Origin: Candidatus Sulfopaludibacter sp. SbA3
Lineage (GTDB): Bacteria; Acidobacteriota; Terriglobia; Bryobacterales; Bryobacteraceae
Assembly (NCBI GenBank): GCA_945861625.1
Contig: CAMAVI010000007.1
Location: 1-64,000 of the forward strand
DNA length: 64,000 nt
Direction of reading: 5' to 3'
The notes below the pieces were generated by a model. It was not told the origin of the DNA and searched no databases. It saw nothing but the letters and a program-made list of their open reading frames with translations. The position numbers were made by a program, and so were the translations under genes. This document shows, piece by piece, positions 46,042 to 54,144 of this stretch (position 1 is its first letter; each line of letters opens with the position of its first letter).

Positions 46042-47076
46042 TCATTTATTTGCAGCCAGCACTTTTTCATAAATGGCCCAGGTGCGTGCGACCGCGGCAT
46101 CCCAGCTAAACTGGCCAGCGCGTTCGCGGCCACGCCGAATGAAGTGTTCGCGCAACGATTCGTCAGTGGCGAGACGCGCCAGCGCGGAACCGATATCTTC
46201 CACGTCCAGGGGATCAACCAACAGCGCGGCGTCTCCCGCTACCTCGGGCATGGCCGAACAGTTGGAGGTGACCACGGGAACACCGTGCGCCATAGCTTCC
46301 AGCACCGGGATTCCAAAGCCTTCATCCAAAGATGGAAACGCGAAAATGCGCGCACGGGCGTACAAGCCGTCGAGCTGTTCGCGAGAGAGATGCCCAAGAA
46401 TCTCGACGTCGGCCCGCCGCGGACTTTCTTGGACGGCGCGCAGCTGTTCCTCCGCGCCAAACCCCCGCGCGGCCCCCGCCAGTGCCAGGCGCCAGCCGGC
46501 GGGGACGTGCTCAAAGGCTTGCACCAGGCGCGCGACGTTCTTGCGCCTCTGAATCACCCCGACAAACAAGATCAGATTCTCGCGGGCGGCGGCGGATGGC
46601 GCTACGGCGTGCACCCCATGGGGCACCACGTGAATGCGCGATCGCTCATAGCCCAGGAGTTGCACGATCTGCGAGGCAGTGAATTCGGACACCGCGATGA
46701 TTGCGTCGCTGTGGCCGGCGGCCCGGCGGGCCTGCTCCGTGAAACGCGCGCGAAAATCAGGCGTTGAGTAATCTCCGCTCATCACAAACAGATCGTGGAA
46801 GGTAGAGATGGTGCGCCGCGCCGGCTGGTCCACGCGCTGGCTGAGGGAGTGAAACAGATCCACGCGCGGAGCGCCGAGTAAAGGGCGGCGCGTGGCATTG
46901 GAAGGCAGCGTCTCGCGTAGCGACTTCAACAGCGGCCGCGGCCGGTAATAGTAGCGAAAGCGCTGCTCTGGATGCGCTCGCGCGAGGCCGGCTAAAATTT
47001 CGCGCGAATAAACTCCCAGGCCGGATAAATTTTCTCCCACGCTGTAGGTAGCGTCGAGTCCGCAAGAAAATGGCAC
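46042..47076 (-). CDS. Glycosyltransferase family 4 (GT-B fold)
   Basis: 344 residues from GTG 47076. A longer open frame upstream only shadows the GGDEF gene and is not protein-like. The start reads PFSCGLDATYSVGENLSGLG, a GT-B N-terminus. The C-terminal donor site is complete: LFVGVIQRRKNVARLVQAF, then DVEILGHLSREQLDGLYARA, and the EX7E motif in SLDEGFGIPVLEAMAHGVPV. It transfers a sugar from a nucleotide donor, probably in surface-polysaccharide assembly. It starts 22 bases after the degenerate REC-GGDEF gene, so the two are likely co-expressed. Confidence 0.9.
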   Translation of the reverse strand: MPFSCGLDATYSVGENLSGLGVYSREILAGLARAHPEQRFRYYYRPRPLLKSLRETLPSNATRRPLLGAPRVDLFHSLSQRVDQPARRTISTFHDLFVMSGDYSTPDFRARFTEQARRAAGHSDAIIAVSEFTASQIVQLLGYERSRIHVVPHGVHAVAPSAAARENLILFVGVIQRRKNVARLVQAFEHVPAGWRLALAGAARGFGAEEQLRAVQESPRRADVEILGHLSREQLDGLYARARIFAFPSLDEGFGIPVLEAMAHGVPVVTSNCSAMPEVAGDAALLVDPLDVEDIGSALARLATDESLREHFIRRGRERAGQFSWDAAVARTWAIYEKVLAANK

Positions 47077-47098
47077 TTGCCTGCTATATTCGCACGGG

Positions 47099-47980
47099 TC
47101 AAAGGCGCACGGCTGCCGATCGTGCGGCGAGGCCGGGGGCATGGAGGTCGGCCTCGGCGCGATCCAGAAGCGTTTCCACGTTCGCGGGTTCCCCCGGCTC
47201 GAAGATCGCCGCGCCGATGCGCATGCGTTGCCGCGCGGCGGCCGTATGGACCCGGAACCAGATCCGTTCGATGGGCTCGGAGGAAGAATCGAATAAAGCC
47301 AGCGCGAAGCGGACTTCCCCCACGCGTCCCACCACTCCGGTGCCTCCGGCAAGGCCGCGCAGAAAGTCGCTCGCCTCCACCAGCGCCAGGTCGCGCCGTT
47401 GTTCGCCGGCCGTTGCCGCCAGTTCCCCGCTGTCCGCGGGCTCCGCCACAACGATCAACATTCTTCTGGCGAGCCGCTCGGCGAGTTGCCGGTCCCGCTC
47501 GGCCAATGTGTAGAAGGCTCCGCGATGGAGCAGGCCTGTGAGCGGATCGGTCATGGTTGTCGCCCGCACCGCTTCGAGAATCCTTTGCCGTTCCATGGCG
47601 TTGCGGATGGAATGAGCCAGCGGAGCACAATCGATTTGCTTCTTGATCAGGAAATCCTGCGCGCCCTCGCGAACCAATTGCACGGCCAAGTCCCGGTCCT
47701 CGGCCTCGATCAAAAGGAGAATGGGCGTGTGCCGCGCCAGGCTTTGAACCCGCCGGAACAAGGCTGCGCCGCCGCAATCGCTTAGGTGGGGGTTGAGCAG
47801 GACCGCGTCGACCGGCTCACGCGGTAATAACGCCTCTGTTTCCATCCATGTAGAAGCGGCAAGGGTTTCCACTTCCACCCACGGGGTCCACAGGCCGCTT
47901 TGTTCGATTTCCCGGATGGCCTCTTCCACGAAGAGGAGATCTTCCGGATCGGATTCGATGATGAGAATCCGCAGATGCAC
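47099..47980 (-). CDS. Degenerate receiver-GGDEF protein, predicted non-catalytic
   Basis: 293 residues. The receiver (1-125) has IESDPEDLLFVEEAI, and at the phosphoacceptor position it has Asn (VLLNPHLSD) instead of Asp; I confirmed the AAC codon. The Lys of LIKKQI is kept. The second domain begins TDPLTGLLHRGAFY like GGDEF proteins, but the active-site loop reads VGEVRF in place of GGDEF, so it should not make c-di-GMP. It may bind a ligand or partner. Located just upstream of a glycosyltransferase it could control. Confidence 0.82.
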   Translation of the reverse strand: MHLRILIIESDPEDLLFVEEAIREIEQSGLWTPWVEVETLAASTWMETEALLPREPVDAVLLNPHLSDCGGAALFRRVQSLARHTPILLLIEAEDRDLAVQLVREGAQDFLIKKQIDCAPLAHSIRNAMERQRILEAVRATTMTDPLTGLLHRGAFYTLAERDRQLAERLARRMLIVVAEPADSGELAATAGEQRRDLALVEASDFLRGLAGGTGVVGRVGEVRFALALFDSSSEPIERIWFRVHTAAARQRMRIGAAIFEPGEPANVETLLDRAEADLHAPGLAARSAAVRL

Positions 47981-48020
47981 GAATGAATAGTGCGGGCTGT
48001 GGATTTTTTTCTCGGCGGTC

Positions 48021-48317
48021 TTAGCCGATACGCCAGTAGGTTTCGATACGAGGGGGCTCGCCTAGCAAGCCGGGCGCGGCGGCCTTGAACGCTTCCAAGT
48101 GCGGCGAGGCGAGGTGCCGGTCCAGGTGTTCCTGCGACACCCAGTTTTCGTAAAAGACAAACCGGCCCGGATCGGCCGTGCTCACGTGCAAGTCATATTG
48201 CACGAAACCATCTTCCTTGCGGGTGGGCTCGATCAGGGCAAGCAGCGCTTGCCGCAACGCTTCTTCTTTGCCGGCTTGGGCCTTGATTTCAGCGACAACG
48301 GTAAGTAATTGGGCCAT
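48021..48317 (-). CDS. Antibiotic biosynthesis monooxygenase (ABM) domain protein
   Basis: 98 residues from ATG 48317; longer frames are not protein-like. One ferredoxin-like ABM domain: LLTVVAEIKAQAGKEEALRQ, then EDGFVQYDLHVSTADPGRF, FYENWVSQEHLDRHLASPHL. This matches YgiN/YcnE-like small dimeric quinol monooxygenases or stress proteins. No partner gene is obvious. The gap of 59 bases to the sigma54 activator gene leaves room for its own promoter. Confidence 0.88.
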   Translation of the reverse strand: MAQLLTVVAEIKAQAGKEEALRQALLALIEPTRKEDGFVQYDLHVSTADPGRFVFYENWVSQEHLDRHLASPHLEAFKAAAPGLLGEPPRIETYWRIG

Positions 48318-48376
48318 AGTCTCTTGAGTATAAGACGCGGCAGTGTCGCTCCTACAGCTATCTCTTCCGCAAACGG

Positions 48377-49411
48377 TCAGTTTGCAAGATGGTATTCCTT
48401 CAACTTCCGGTAGAGTGTCGTGCGGCCGATTCCAAGCAGGTGCGCGGCAACGGCGCGGTCTCCGCGCGTGTATTCCAAGGCGTTGAGGATGGCGCGCCGT
48501 TCCAGTTCCATCAGCGGGATCACGCCCGGAACAGGCTGCGGAACCGCGGCTCCTCGCGGCGAGAATGACTCGGGGCTGTCCACAACGCCTGGGTGCGGCC
48601 CCGGTCCCGCGAACGCAGTGGCGGTCAGATACTGGGATTTCTTTTGGATCAGATGATTTTGCAGGCTGGAAGGCAGGTCGGCGACGTGCAGCAGCGGTCC
48701 GGAGTTCACCGCAACCATGTGCTGGACACAATTTTCCAGTTCGCGCACGTTGCCCGGCCAGTCATACGACAGCATCACTTCCAGGGCCTCCGCCGTCACC
48801 GTATAGTTGCCGCCGACCTGCGTCAGGAAGTGCTGAATCAATGCCGGAATATCTTCCTTGCGTTCGCGTAACGCGGACAGGCGGATGTTGATCACGTTCA
48901 AACGGAAATACAGATCCCGCCGGAAAGTTCCTTTTTCCACTTCCTTGGCCAGATCCCGGTTGGTGGCGGCGATGATGCGGAAGTCCGAGCGCCGTGAACT
49001 GAGCGAGCCCACGGGCCGAAATTCCTTGTCCTGCAACACACGCAGCAGCTTCGCCTGCAGGTCCAATGGGAGCTCGCCGATTTCGTCAAGGAACGCCGTA
49101 CCGTTGTTGGCGGCCTCGATCAGCCCGATCTTGGTGGTCGCGGCACCCGTGAAAGCACCCTTAACGTGGCCAAACAGCTCGCTTTCCATCAGCGGCCCAA
49201 CCATCGAAGAACAATCCACAACGACAAACGGTCCGCTGGGACTTATATTATGGATAGCCCGGGCGACCACTTCCTTACCGGTGCCCGTCTCGCCGAGCAG
49301 CAGGGCCGGCCAGCGGCACTTGCCAAGTTTCTCAATCAAACGAAGAACTTGGCGGGTTCGGGGTGACTGGCCTACCAGGACGTGTCGGGTTTCTTCAAGG
49401 TTCGCGAACAT
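48377..49411 (-). CDS. Sigma54-dependent transcriptional activator without receiver domain
   Basis: 344 residues from ATG 49411, chosen because CGGAGA lies about 6 bases upstream. The AAA+ domain has Walker A GETGTGKE, the sigma54-contacting GAFTGA loop, Walker B FLDEIGELPL and the downstream arginines. A linker leads to a Fis-type helix-turn-helix (NALEYTRGDRAVAAHLLGIG, then TTLYRKLKEYHL). There is no receiver or other input domain, only about 15 residues before the AAA+ core, so activity may be set by expression or by a partner such as FliT/FleN in flagellar control. Target genes are not evident. Confidence 0.93.
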   Translation of the reverse strand: MFANLEETRHVLVGQSPRTRQVLRLIEKLGKCRWPALLLGETGTGKEVVARAIHNISPSGPFVVVDCSSMVGPLMESELFGHVKGAFTGAATTKIGLIEAANNGTAFLDEIGELPLDLQAKLLRVLQDKEFRPVGSLSSRRSDFRIIAATNRDLAKEVEKGTFRRDLYFRLNVINIRLSALRERKEDIPALIQHFLTQVGGNYTVTAEALEVMLSYDWPGNVRELENCVQHMVAVNSGPLLHVADLPSSLQNHLIQKKSQYLTATAFAGPGPHPGVVDSPESFSPRGAAVPQPVPGVIPLMELERRAILNALEYTRGDRAVAAHLLGIGRTTLYRKLKEYHLAN

Positions 49412-49452
49412 TCTGTCTCCGGGCAATAAACGCTCTAATGTATGTGCGTTGG

Positions 49453-49471
49453 CCGTAGATAAACTCTACGG
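49453..49471. repeat. Perfect 7-base inverted repeat upstream of the sigma54 activator gene
   Basis: CCGTAGA-TAAAC-TCTACGG, 42 bases before the activator start. It has no T-tract on either side, so a DNA-binding-protein site is more likely than a terminator. Confidence 0.5.
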
Positions 49472-49542
49472 TGGAATCAAGAGTTCCTCAAGATCCCCAC
49501 ACCGAGAGTTGGGGTAAGTCGATTGCGGGTAGGGTGCATCCC

Positions 49543-50313
49543 CTATTTGGGGGTAGGAGTGTCGGGAGTCGAGTGTTCGGGCTCGCGAACAACAACCGCC
49601 GCGCCCGCTTCCTTGCGGACCCGCATGGAAAGTTCGTTGGCCTGATCCAGCGTCAGCTCGCGGCCTACCAGGACCCGCCAGAGATTCCTGTCGCCGGCCA
49701 GCACCCGCGCATCCATGAAAATTGCTTCCAGATTCGCCCGCAAGGATTCCGCGCGGTTCGCATCCGCGAACGCTCCGGCTTGCACTGCATATCCATCCAT
49801 GGCCACACTGGCGCCCGGAGCATGGACGGCGGGCGCGGTACTCGTGGCGGCAGGAACCGCTTGCCGATCCTGCCGTTCATGCGCCACTTCCTTTGGCGGA
49901 GCGATCACTCGTACGCGGACGCGCGCGGTGCCGGAACGGAGCATGTCGATGTCGCGCGCGGCGGCTTGCGAAAGATCGATGATGCGTCCGCGCACGAACG
50001 GACCACGGTCGGTGATGCGCACGCCGGTGCTTTTTCCATTCGACAAGTTGGTGACCTCGACCCAAGTTTGGAAGGGAAGTTTGCGATGCGCGGCGGTGGC
50101 GGCATTCATGTCGAAGACTTCGCCGGAAGCCGCGCGGCGGCCGTGATAGGGAATTCCATACCAGCTTGCGACGCCGGTTTCGATTGTGCCGATGCGCGCC
50201 GGAGCTGCCGGACTTTTCGCGCGCGTGTAATGACGTCCGCAACCGGACACGCTGATGATCAAGATCGCGAGTAGCGCGAAACCCGCATGAACCGGCCCTC
50301 GCAAGCGACTCAT
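49543..50313 (-). CDS. rlpA: RlpA-like lipoprotein with double-psi barrel and SPOR domain
   Basis: 256 residues from ATG 50313 (AGGTGG lies 11 bases upstream; GTG 50328 is an alternative). A lipoprotein signal ends in SVSG-Cys25. The RlpA barrel has GVASWYGIPYHGRRAASGE and the catalytic Asp in VRITDRGPFVRGRIIDLS. After a Pro/Ala linker a C-terminal SPOR domain (GYAVQAGAFADANRAESLRA) binds denuded septal peptidoglycan. RlpA proteins are septal lytic transglycosylases in some species and inactive scaffolds in others. Confidence 0.92.
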   Translation of the reverse strand: MSRLRGPVHAGFALLAILIISVSGCGRHYTRAKSPAAPARIGTIETGVASWYGIPYHGRRAASGEVFDMNAATAAHRKLPFQTWVEVTNLSNGKSTGVRITDRGPFVRGRIIDLSQAAARDIDMLRSGTARVRVRVIAPPKEVAHERQDRQAVPAATSTAPAVHAPGASVAMDGYAVQAGAFADANRAESLRANLEAIFMDARVLAGDRNLWRVLVGRELTLDQANELSMRVRKEAGAAVVVREPEHSTPDTPTPK

Positions 50314-50424
50314 GATGTCTGGATCCACCTAAAACAATTCTACTCGTCTATGTTTTTATCGTGTGAGTGCTCTTTCGCGCGCGGCGCGACGCGAGCGACG
50401 CGAACGGCGATGTGCATTTTTTTC

Positions 50425-50453
50425 TTGACATTCACAGCAATCCACCTTATAAA
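50425..50453 (+). promoter_or_regulatory. Consensus sigma70 promoter of the lysine-rich microgene
   Basis: TTGACA (50425-50430), a 17-base spacer, and TATAAA (50448-50453). It is the best promoter in the window and predicts a start near 50460 and a 55-base leader to the ATG at 50516. Confidence 0.8.
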
Positions 50454-50515
50454 GGGGACACAAGCGCGTTCTCTCACGAGTGGCGCGTATTTTGATGTAA
50501 AGGGAGAATCACCAA

Positions 50516-50581
50516 ATGAAATTCGCAACCAAGAAGAAAGCGGCCCCGAAAAAGAAAGCTGCTGCCAAGAAGAAGAAGTAG
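50516..50581 (+). CDS. 21-residue lysine/alanine-rich microprotein, undescribed
   Basis: The ATG is preceded by AGGGAG with 9 bases between. The 21 codons give 11 Lys and 6 Ala plus single Met, Phe, Thr and Pro, with no acidic residue, in KKKAA-type repeats like histone H1 tails. A TAG follows and then a strong terminator at 50615-50648. A consensus promoter stands at 50425-50453. The complete set of signals makes this a real transcription unit of about 190 bases. It might neutralise nucleic acid or membranes, or the RNA itself might be the product. Too short for usual gene callers. Confidence 0.65.
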   Translation: MKFATKKKAAPKKKAAAKKKK

Positions 50582-50614
50582 CTTCACGGGCTCGCAATAG
50601 CGAGTTTGACCAAC

Positions 50615-50648
50615 CGGCCCCGAGCAATCGGGGCCGTTCTTATTTTGT
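50615..50648 (+). terminator. Intrinsic terminator with GNRA tetraloop
   Basis: A perfect 9-bp stem (CGGCCCCGA with TCGGGGCCG) around a GCAA loop, followed by TTCTTATTTT. A smaller stem CTCGC-aata-GCGAG precedes it at 50591-50604. It ends the lysine-rich microgene and overlaps the stop codon of the convergent thioredoxin gene. Confidence 0.88.
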
Positions 50649-51569
50649 CCCGCCTTTGTTATTCATCACGCCCTGCACCGCGGTCCGCAAGGCCGCGTAA
50701 GTCATCTTGTCGGGATGATACGTCCGCACAATTCCACCGCCATCCACCAACACCAAGGTCGGTGTGGTGCTGACTCCGTAGCGGACGAAGTTCGCTTCGC
50801 TGATGGGCGCTGTCTCCTTGATCACGCCGCTGTAGTAGGCGCGGCGTATCTGCTCGATGTAGGCGGTTTCCTCGGCCGGCTTTGCGTCCTGGCCTCTGGC
50901 CATGTAACCGTATTTCTGCGTGGGAGCCAACAATACCAGGCCCTGCGGCCCGAACTCCGACATGATCTGCGTAAGGATGGGAATTTCAGCTTTACAATCG
51001 GCGCACCAGTGAGCCCAGAAAAAAATCAGCGCGGGCTTGCCTTTGGGAAGCCCGGCATTTTCCAGTGCGGGCGCCGGCTTCCCTTCCAGATCCGCCAATA
51101 AGAGGTTCTTGCGGATGCGCGTGATGATGGAAGTGTTGGCAAACGTCTTCAGTTGTGCTTGCAGGTAACTGACGGCTTCGCTGCGGCGGCCCTGCGCGAT
51201 CATCAAATCGCTTTGGATCTCGATAGCGGCTCCCAGGGCGATGGGAAGGTGCGGCTCGCGGTCCATGGGACGCGACTTCAACTGTTCCACGGAGGCGGCG
51301 TAGATATCCTGCGCGAATTTTTCCGCCGGCTCGTAATTGCGGCTTGTCGACTCCACGCGCGCCAGCCAGCTATAGGCTTCCAGGAATTCCGGCGTGATGC
51401 CGTTGGCGGTTCGATACGCGCGCAGAGCCTCGATCGCCGGGCCATCGGAACCAGTTGCGAACGAAGCGCGCACGCGCTCAATGATGTCGTCCGCGGCGAA
51501 GAGCGGAATCGTCACGCAGAGCGAGAGGGCCAACCGGCCCACGATGCGGAAAAGACGCGCTTGGATCAT
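50640..51569 (-). CDS. TlpA/ResA-like thioredoxin protein with helical N-terminal region
   Basis: 309 residues. A signal peptide (LFRIVGRLALSLCVTIPLFA) is followed by a TPR-like helical region (about 30-160) and a redoxin domain. The active site is FFWAHWCADCKAEIP, a CxxC of the TlpA kind, and the cis-Pro segment is YGVSTTPTLVLVD. It should act as a periplasmic thiol-disulfide exchanger. The galU stop is 3' of its start strand-wise: its first four bases overlap the end of galU (ATGA), so it is downstream of galU in the same transcript. Confidence 0.9.
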   Translation of the reverse strand: MIQARLFRIVGRLALSLCVTIPLFAADDIIERVRASFATGSDGPAIEALRAYRTANGITPEFLEAYSWLARVESTSRNYEPAEKFAQDIYAASVEQLKSRPMDREPHLPIALGAAIEIQSDLMIAQGRRSEAVSYLQAQLKTFANTSIITRIRKNLLLADLEGKPAPALENAGLPKGKPALIFFWAHWCADCKAEIPILTQIMSEFGPQGLVLLAPTQKYGYMARGQDAKPAEETAYIEQIRRAYYSGVIKETAPISEANFVRYGVSTTPTLVLVDGGGIVRTYHPDKMTYAALRTAVQGVMNNKGGTK

Positions 51570-52450
51570 AATTTTAGGCTCTTCAGATATTGTAAGAAGT
51601 TCGCGCCCAGGTCGTGGCGCTTCAGGGCGAACTCAACGGTGGCCTGGAGGAAGCCCTGTTTGTCGCCTGCGTCGTAGCGCTTGCCTTCGAACTTGTATCC
51701 GTAGATCGGCCGGCTTCGCAACAAGTGCTTCAGGCCGTCGGTCAGTTGAATCTCACCGCCGCTGCCGGGCGGGATGGTCTCCAGGGACGTGAAGATGTCG
51801 GGTGTCAGCACATAACGGCCGATGATGGCCAGGTTCGAAGGCGCATCGGCCGCCTTCGGTTTCTCCACCAGGTTGCGGATACGGTAGAGGCGGTCGCGGC
51901 CGCCGTTATGCGCAACGGGTTCCGCGTCGACTACGCCGTAGGCCGAGATGCTTTCCTTGGGAACTTCCATCAGCGCCAGCACCGGCGCCGAGTAGAATTC
52001 ATAGACGTCGAGCAATTGGCGCAGGCAGGGTGTATCCGAGTCGATTATGTCGTCGGACAGAATCACGGAGAAGGGCTCATCACCCACCAGGGCTTGCGCC
52101 CGCAGGACGGCATGGCCCAAACCGAGCGCTTCTTTCTGGCGCGCGTACGACACGTCAATCAAGTCCGACACGGAGCGCACAATGGCCAGCAAATCTTTCT
52201 TGTGGCGGCTCTCCAACAGGTGTTCCAGTTCAAAGCTCACATCGAAGTGATCTTCAATCGCGGTCTTGCCGCGCCCGGTGACGATAATGATGTTCTGTAC
52301 GCCGGAGTGCTTGGCTTCCTCGACGCCATATTGGATCAATGGCTTGTCGACCAGCGGCAACATCTCCTTGGGCATGGACTTTGTGGCGGGAAGAAAGCGC
52401 GTGCCGAGGCCGGCCGCGGGAAAAACTGCCTTGCGAACCTTACGAGTCAT
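51566..52450 (-). CDS. galU: UTP-glucose-1-phosphate uridylyltransferase
   Basis: 294 residues. The nucleotide-binding start AVFPAAGLGTRFLPATKS with MPKEMLPLVDKPLIQYGVEEA is diagnostic, followed by FSVILSDDIIDSD and RYVLTPDIFTSL, then GEIQLTDGLKHLL. It makes UDP-glucose from glucose-1-phosphate, the product of pgm at 36.9-38.5 kb, supplying the glycosyltransferases and the UDP-sugar dehydrogenase in this window. TAGAAT lies 8 bases before ATG 52450. The TlpA-like gene follows with a 4-base overlap. Confidence 0.96.
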   Translation of the reverse strand: MTRKVRKAVFPAAGLGTRFLPATKSMPKEMLPLVDKPLIQYGVEEAKHSGVQNIIIVTGRGKTAIEDHFDVSFELEHLLESRHKKDLLAIVRSVSDLIDVSYARQKEALGLGHAVLRAQALVGDEPFSVILSDDIIDSDTPCLRQLLDVYEFYSAPVLALMEVPKESISAYGVVDAEPVAHNGGRDRLYRIRNLVEKPKAADAPSNLAIIGRYVLTPDIFTSLETIPPGSGGEIQLTDGLKHLLRSRPIYGYKFEGKRYDAGDKQGFLQATVEFALKRHDLGANFLQYLKSLKL

Positions 52451-52458
52451 TCGTCCCC

Positions 52459-52464
52459 ATTCTA
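52459..52464 (-). promoter_or_regulatory. -10-like TAGAAT 8 bases before galU
   Basis: Minus-strand TAGAAT, 8 bases, then ATG 52450; no Shine-Dalgarno between. Confidence 0.45.
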
Positions 52465-52500
52465 GCCAATAGCCAAGGCTCGCCGAACGAAAGACCCCGG

Positions 52501-53289
52501 TTACTTGTTGGTCTTGCCGGGTTCCGCGAGCGAACCTTGCTCGCTGAGGATTACGATATCCACGCGGCGGTTCCGCGCGCGTCCCTCTTCGGTGTCGTTG
52601 GAAGCAAGGGGAGCGTTCTCCGCGTATCCGGCGATGGAGATGCGCCCACGCGGGGCATGGAAGCGGGTGGACAAGACCTCCAGCAGCGCTATGCTGCGCG
52701 CGGCGGAAAGCTCCCAGTTGCTGCGAAAACGGGAATTGCGGATGGGGCGCGAATCCGTGTGGCCTTCCAGGCGGGCCGGATTGGGAATCTTGGCCATCGC
52801 CGCCGCGACTTTTTCCAGGCTCTCCGAAGCGCTCTCGGAAATCACGTCTTCGCCGGATGGGAATAACGTCGCCTGCTGGAAGCTGACGACCAACCCGCGT
52901 GGCTCCAAATTAACCTGAATCCGCCCGGCGTCGATTTCGGCTTTCAGCGCCTTGCTGAGCACTGCAAGCGACGGGACGAGTTCCACCATTTTTTCTTCGG
53001 CTGTTGTAGGGGCGGGTTTCTGCACGCCACCCGGACCCTTCATCATCACGTTGCCCTTGCCCTTGTCGTCAGCCGCGCCGCCCAGAATGGCCGCGATCAT
53101 GGCGCTGGCCTTGTCGCCTTCCAGGGCTTTCTTCACCGAATCGGAGACACGCTGGGCCTTGCCTTTATCGGTCTGGGAGCTGGCGAACATCACCACGAAG
53201 AAAGCGAAGAGGAGCGTGATGAAGTCGGCGTAGGAGATCAGCCAGCGCTCGTGGTTTTCGTGTTCCTCGGGAACTTTCTTGCGGGCCAT
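52501..53289 (-). CDS. motB: Flagellar motor stator protein MotB
   Basis: 262 residues. The N-terminal segment NHERWLISYADFITLLFAFF has the transmembrane helix with the proton-carrying Asp of MotB (YADF). After a linker, the OmpA-like peptidoglycan-binding domain has TLFPSGEDVI, LEGHTDSRPI, NWELSAARSIALLEVL and a final RARNRRVDIVIL. It anchors the stator to the wall. It lies 6 bases after motA, last gene of the flbD-motA-motB unit. Confidence 0.93.
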   Translation of the reverse strand: MARKKVPEEHENHERWLISYADFITLLFAFFVVMFASSQTDKGKAQRVSDSVKKALEGDKASAMIAAILGGAADDKGKGNVMMKGPGGVQKPAPTTAEEKMVELVPSLAVLSKALKAEIDAGRIQVNLEPRGLVVSFQQATLFPSGEDVISESASESLEKVAAAMAKIPNPARLEGHTDSRPIRNSRFRSNWELSAARSIALLEVLSTRFHAPRGRISIAGYAENAPLASNDTEEGRARNRRVDIVILSEQGSLAEPGKTNK

Positions 53290-53295
53290 GGGAGT

Positions 53296-54144
53296 TTACG
53301 CCTTGGCTTCCGCCGGCGCTTCCGCCGCGGCAGGGGCGCCCTGCTTCTTGCCCTTGGCGGGCGAGGAATGCGTGAAGGCCTCCAACTGCGATCGGATCAG
53401 TTTGGGATTCAAGCCCTCCACGATTCCGCAGACCCCTTCCAGGATCAGTTCCTTGCGGCGGACGTCGGCCTGCACGCGCGATTTGATCTTGGCGGCCGCG
53501 GGCAGCAAGAACAGGTTGGACACGCCGACGCCGTACACGGTTGCCACGAAGGACACGGCGATGCCGTGGCCGACTTCGTCAATATTGGCCAGGTTCTTCA
53601 TGACCTGGATCAAGCCGAGCACCGCCCCGATTATGCCGACCGTGGGCGCGAAGCCTCCGGCGGCTTCAAAGACCTTGGCCTCGGCCTCGGCGTGATGCCG
53701 GTCCAGATCGATTTCGAGCTCCAGCATTTTACGGATCTCCTGGATGTCGGTGCCATCCACCGCCAGATTCATGGCCTTGCGCAGGAACGGATCTTCGGCG
53801 GCCATCGCTTGTTGTTCCAGCGAAACCAAACCCTGCTTGCGCGCTTTGGTCGCATATTCGATCAACTCTTCCACCAGACTGTCCAGGGGTTTAGCGGAAT
53901 CGAACAACACGCCCATCAAACGGCGCGCCGCTCCCGCCAGAACCGCCATCGGAGTCGAGACCATGACCGCGCCCGCCGTTCCGCCGAGCACAATCAAGGC
54001 AGCGGTAAACTGCGCGACGTCCTTGAGCTTGCCGCCTTCCAGCAACAGCCCACCCAGGATGCCTCCCAACGCCAGCACCACGCCGCCGACACTGGCCAGG
54101 TCTAACTTCGAACCTCCCTTTGTGGACGAGCTGCTTTCAGCCAT
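53296..54144 (-). CDS. motA: Flagellar motor stator protein MotA
   Basis: 282 residues of the MotA/PomA family with four transmembrane helices: about 15-35, 40-60, and a late pair around FAPTVGIIGAVLGLIQVM and AVSFVATVYGVGVSNLFLLP. The cytoplasmic loop has the charged residues that touch the rotor (RKQGLVSLEQQAMAAEDPFL). The N-terminal SVGGVVLALGGILGG is standard. Its start overlaps flbD by 8 bases and motB follows after 6, so the stator proteins are made together. Confidence 0.94.
   Translation of the reverse strand: MAESSSSTKGGSKLDLASVGGVVLALGGILGGLLLEGGKLKDVAQFTAALIVLGGTAGAVMVSTPMAVLAGAARRLMGVLFDSAKPLDSLVEELIEYATKARKQGLVSLEQQAMAAEDPFLRKAMNLAVDGTDIQEIRKMLELEIDLDRHHAEAEAKVFEAAGGFAPTVGIIGAVLGLIQVMKNLANIDEVGHGIAVSFVATVYGVGVSNLFLLPAAAKIKSRVQADVRRKELILEGVCGIVEGLNPKLIRSQLEAFTHSSPAKGKKQGAPAAAEAPAEAKA

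Noticed and set aside
45042-46217. 391-codon minus-strand frame antisense to the UPF0104 membrane protein
   Set aside because: It is His/Gln/Asp-rich in the way reversed GC-rich membrane genes are. The plus strand shows clear family motifs.
47072-47087. TGGCAC-N5-TGC resembling a sigma54 promoter
   Set aside because: The GG and GC elements are not 10 bases apart, and it lies on the wrong strand for the neighbouring genes.
47077-47451. 125-codon N-terminal extension of the glycosyltransferase
   Set aside because: The extension lies inside the GGDEF gene in another frame and is Arg/Trp/Ser-rich shadow sequence. The GT-B fold starts at GTG 47076.
49543-49560. CCCC-tattt-GGGG hairpin at the end of rlpA as a terminator
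   Set aside because: The stem is only 4-5 bp with no T-tract in the direction of rlpA.
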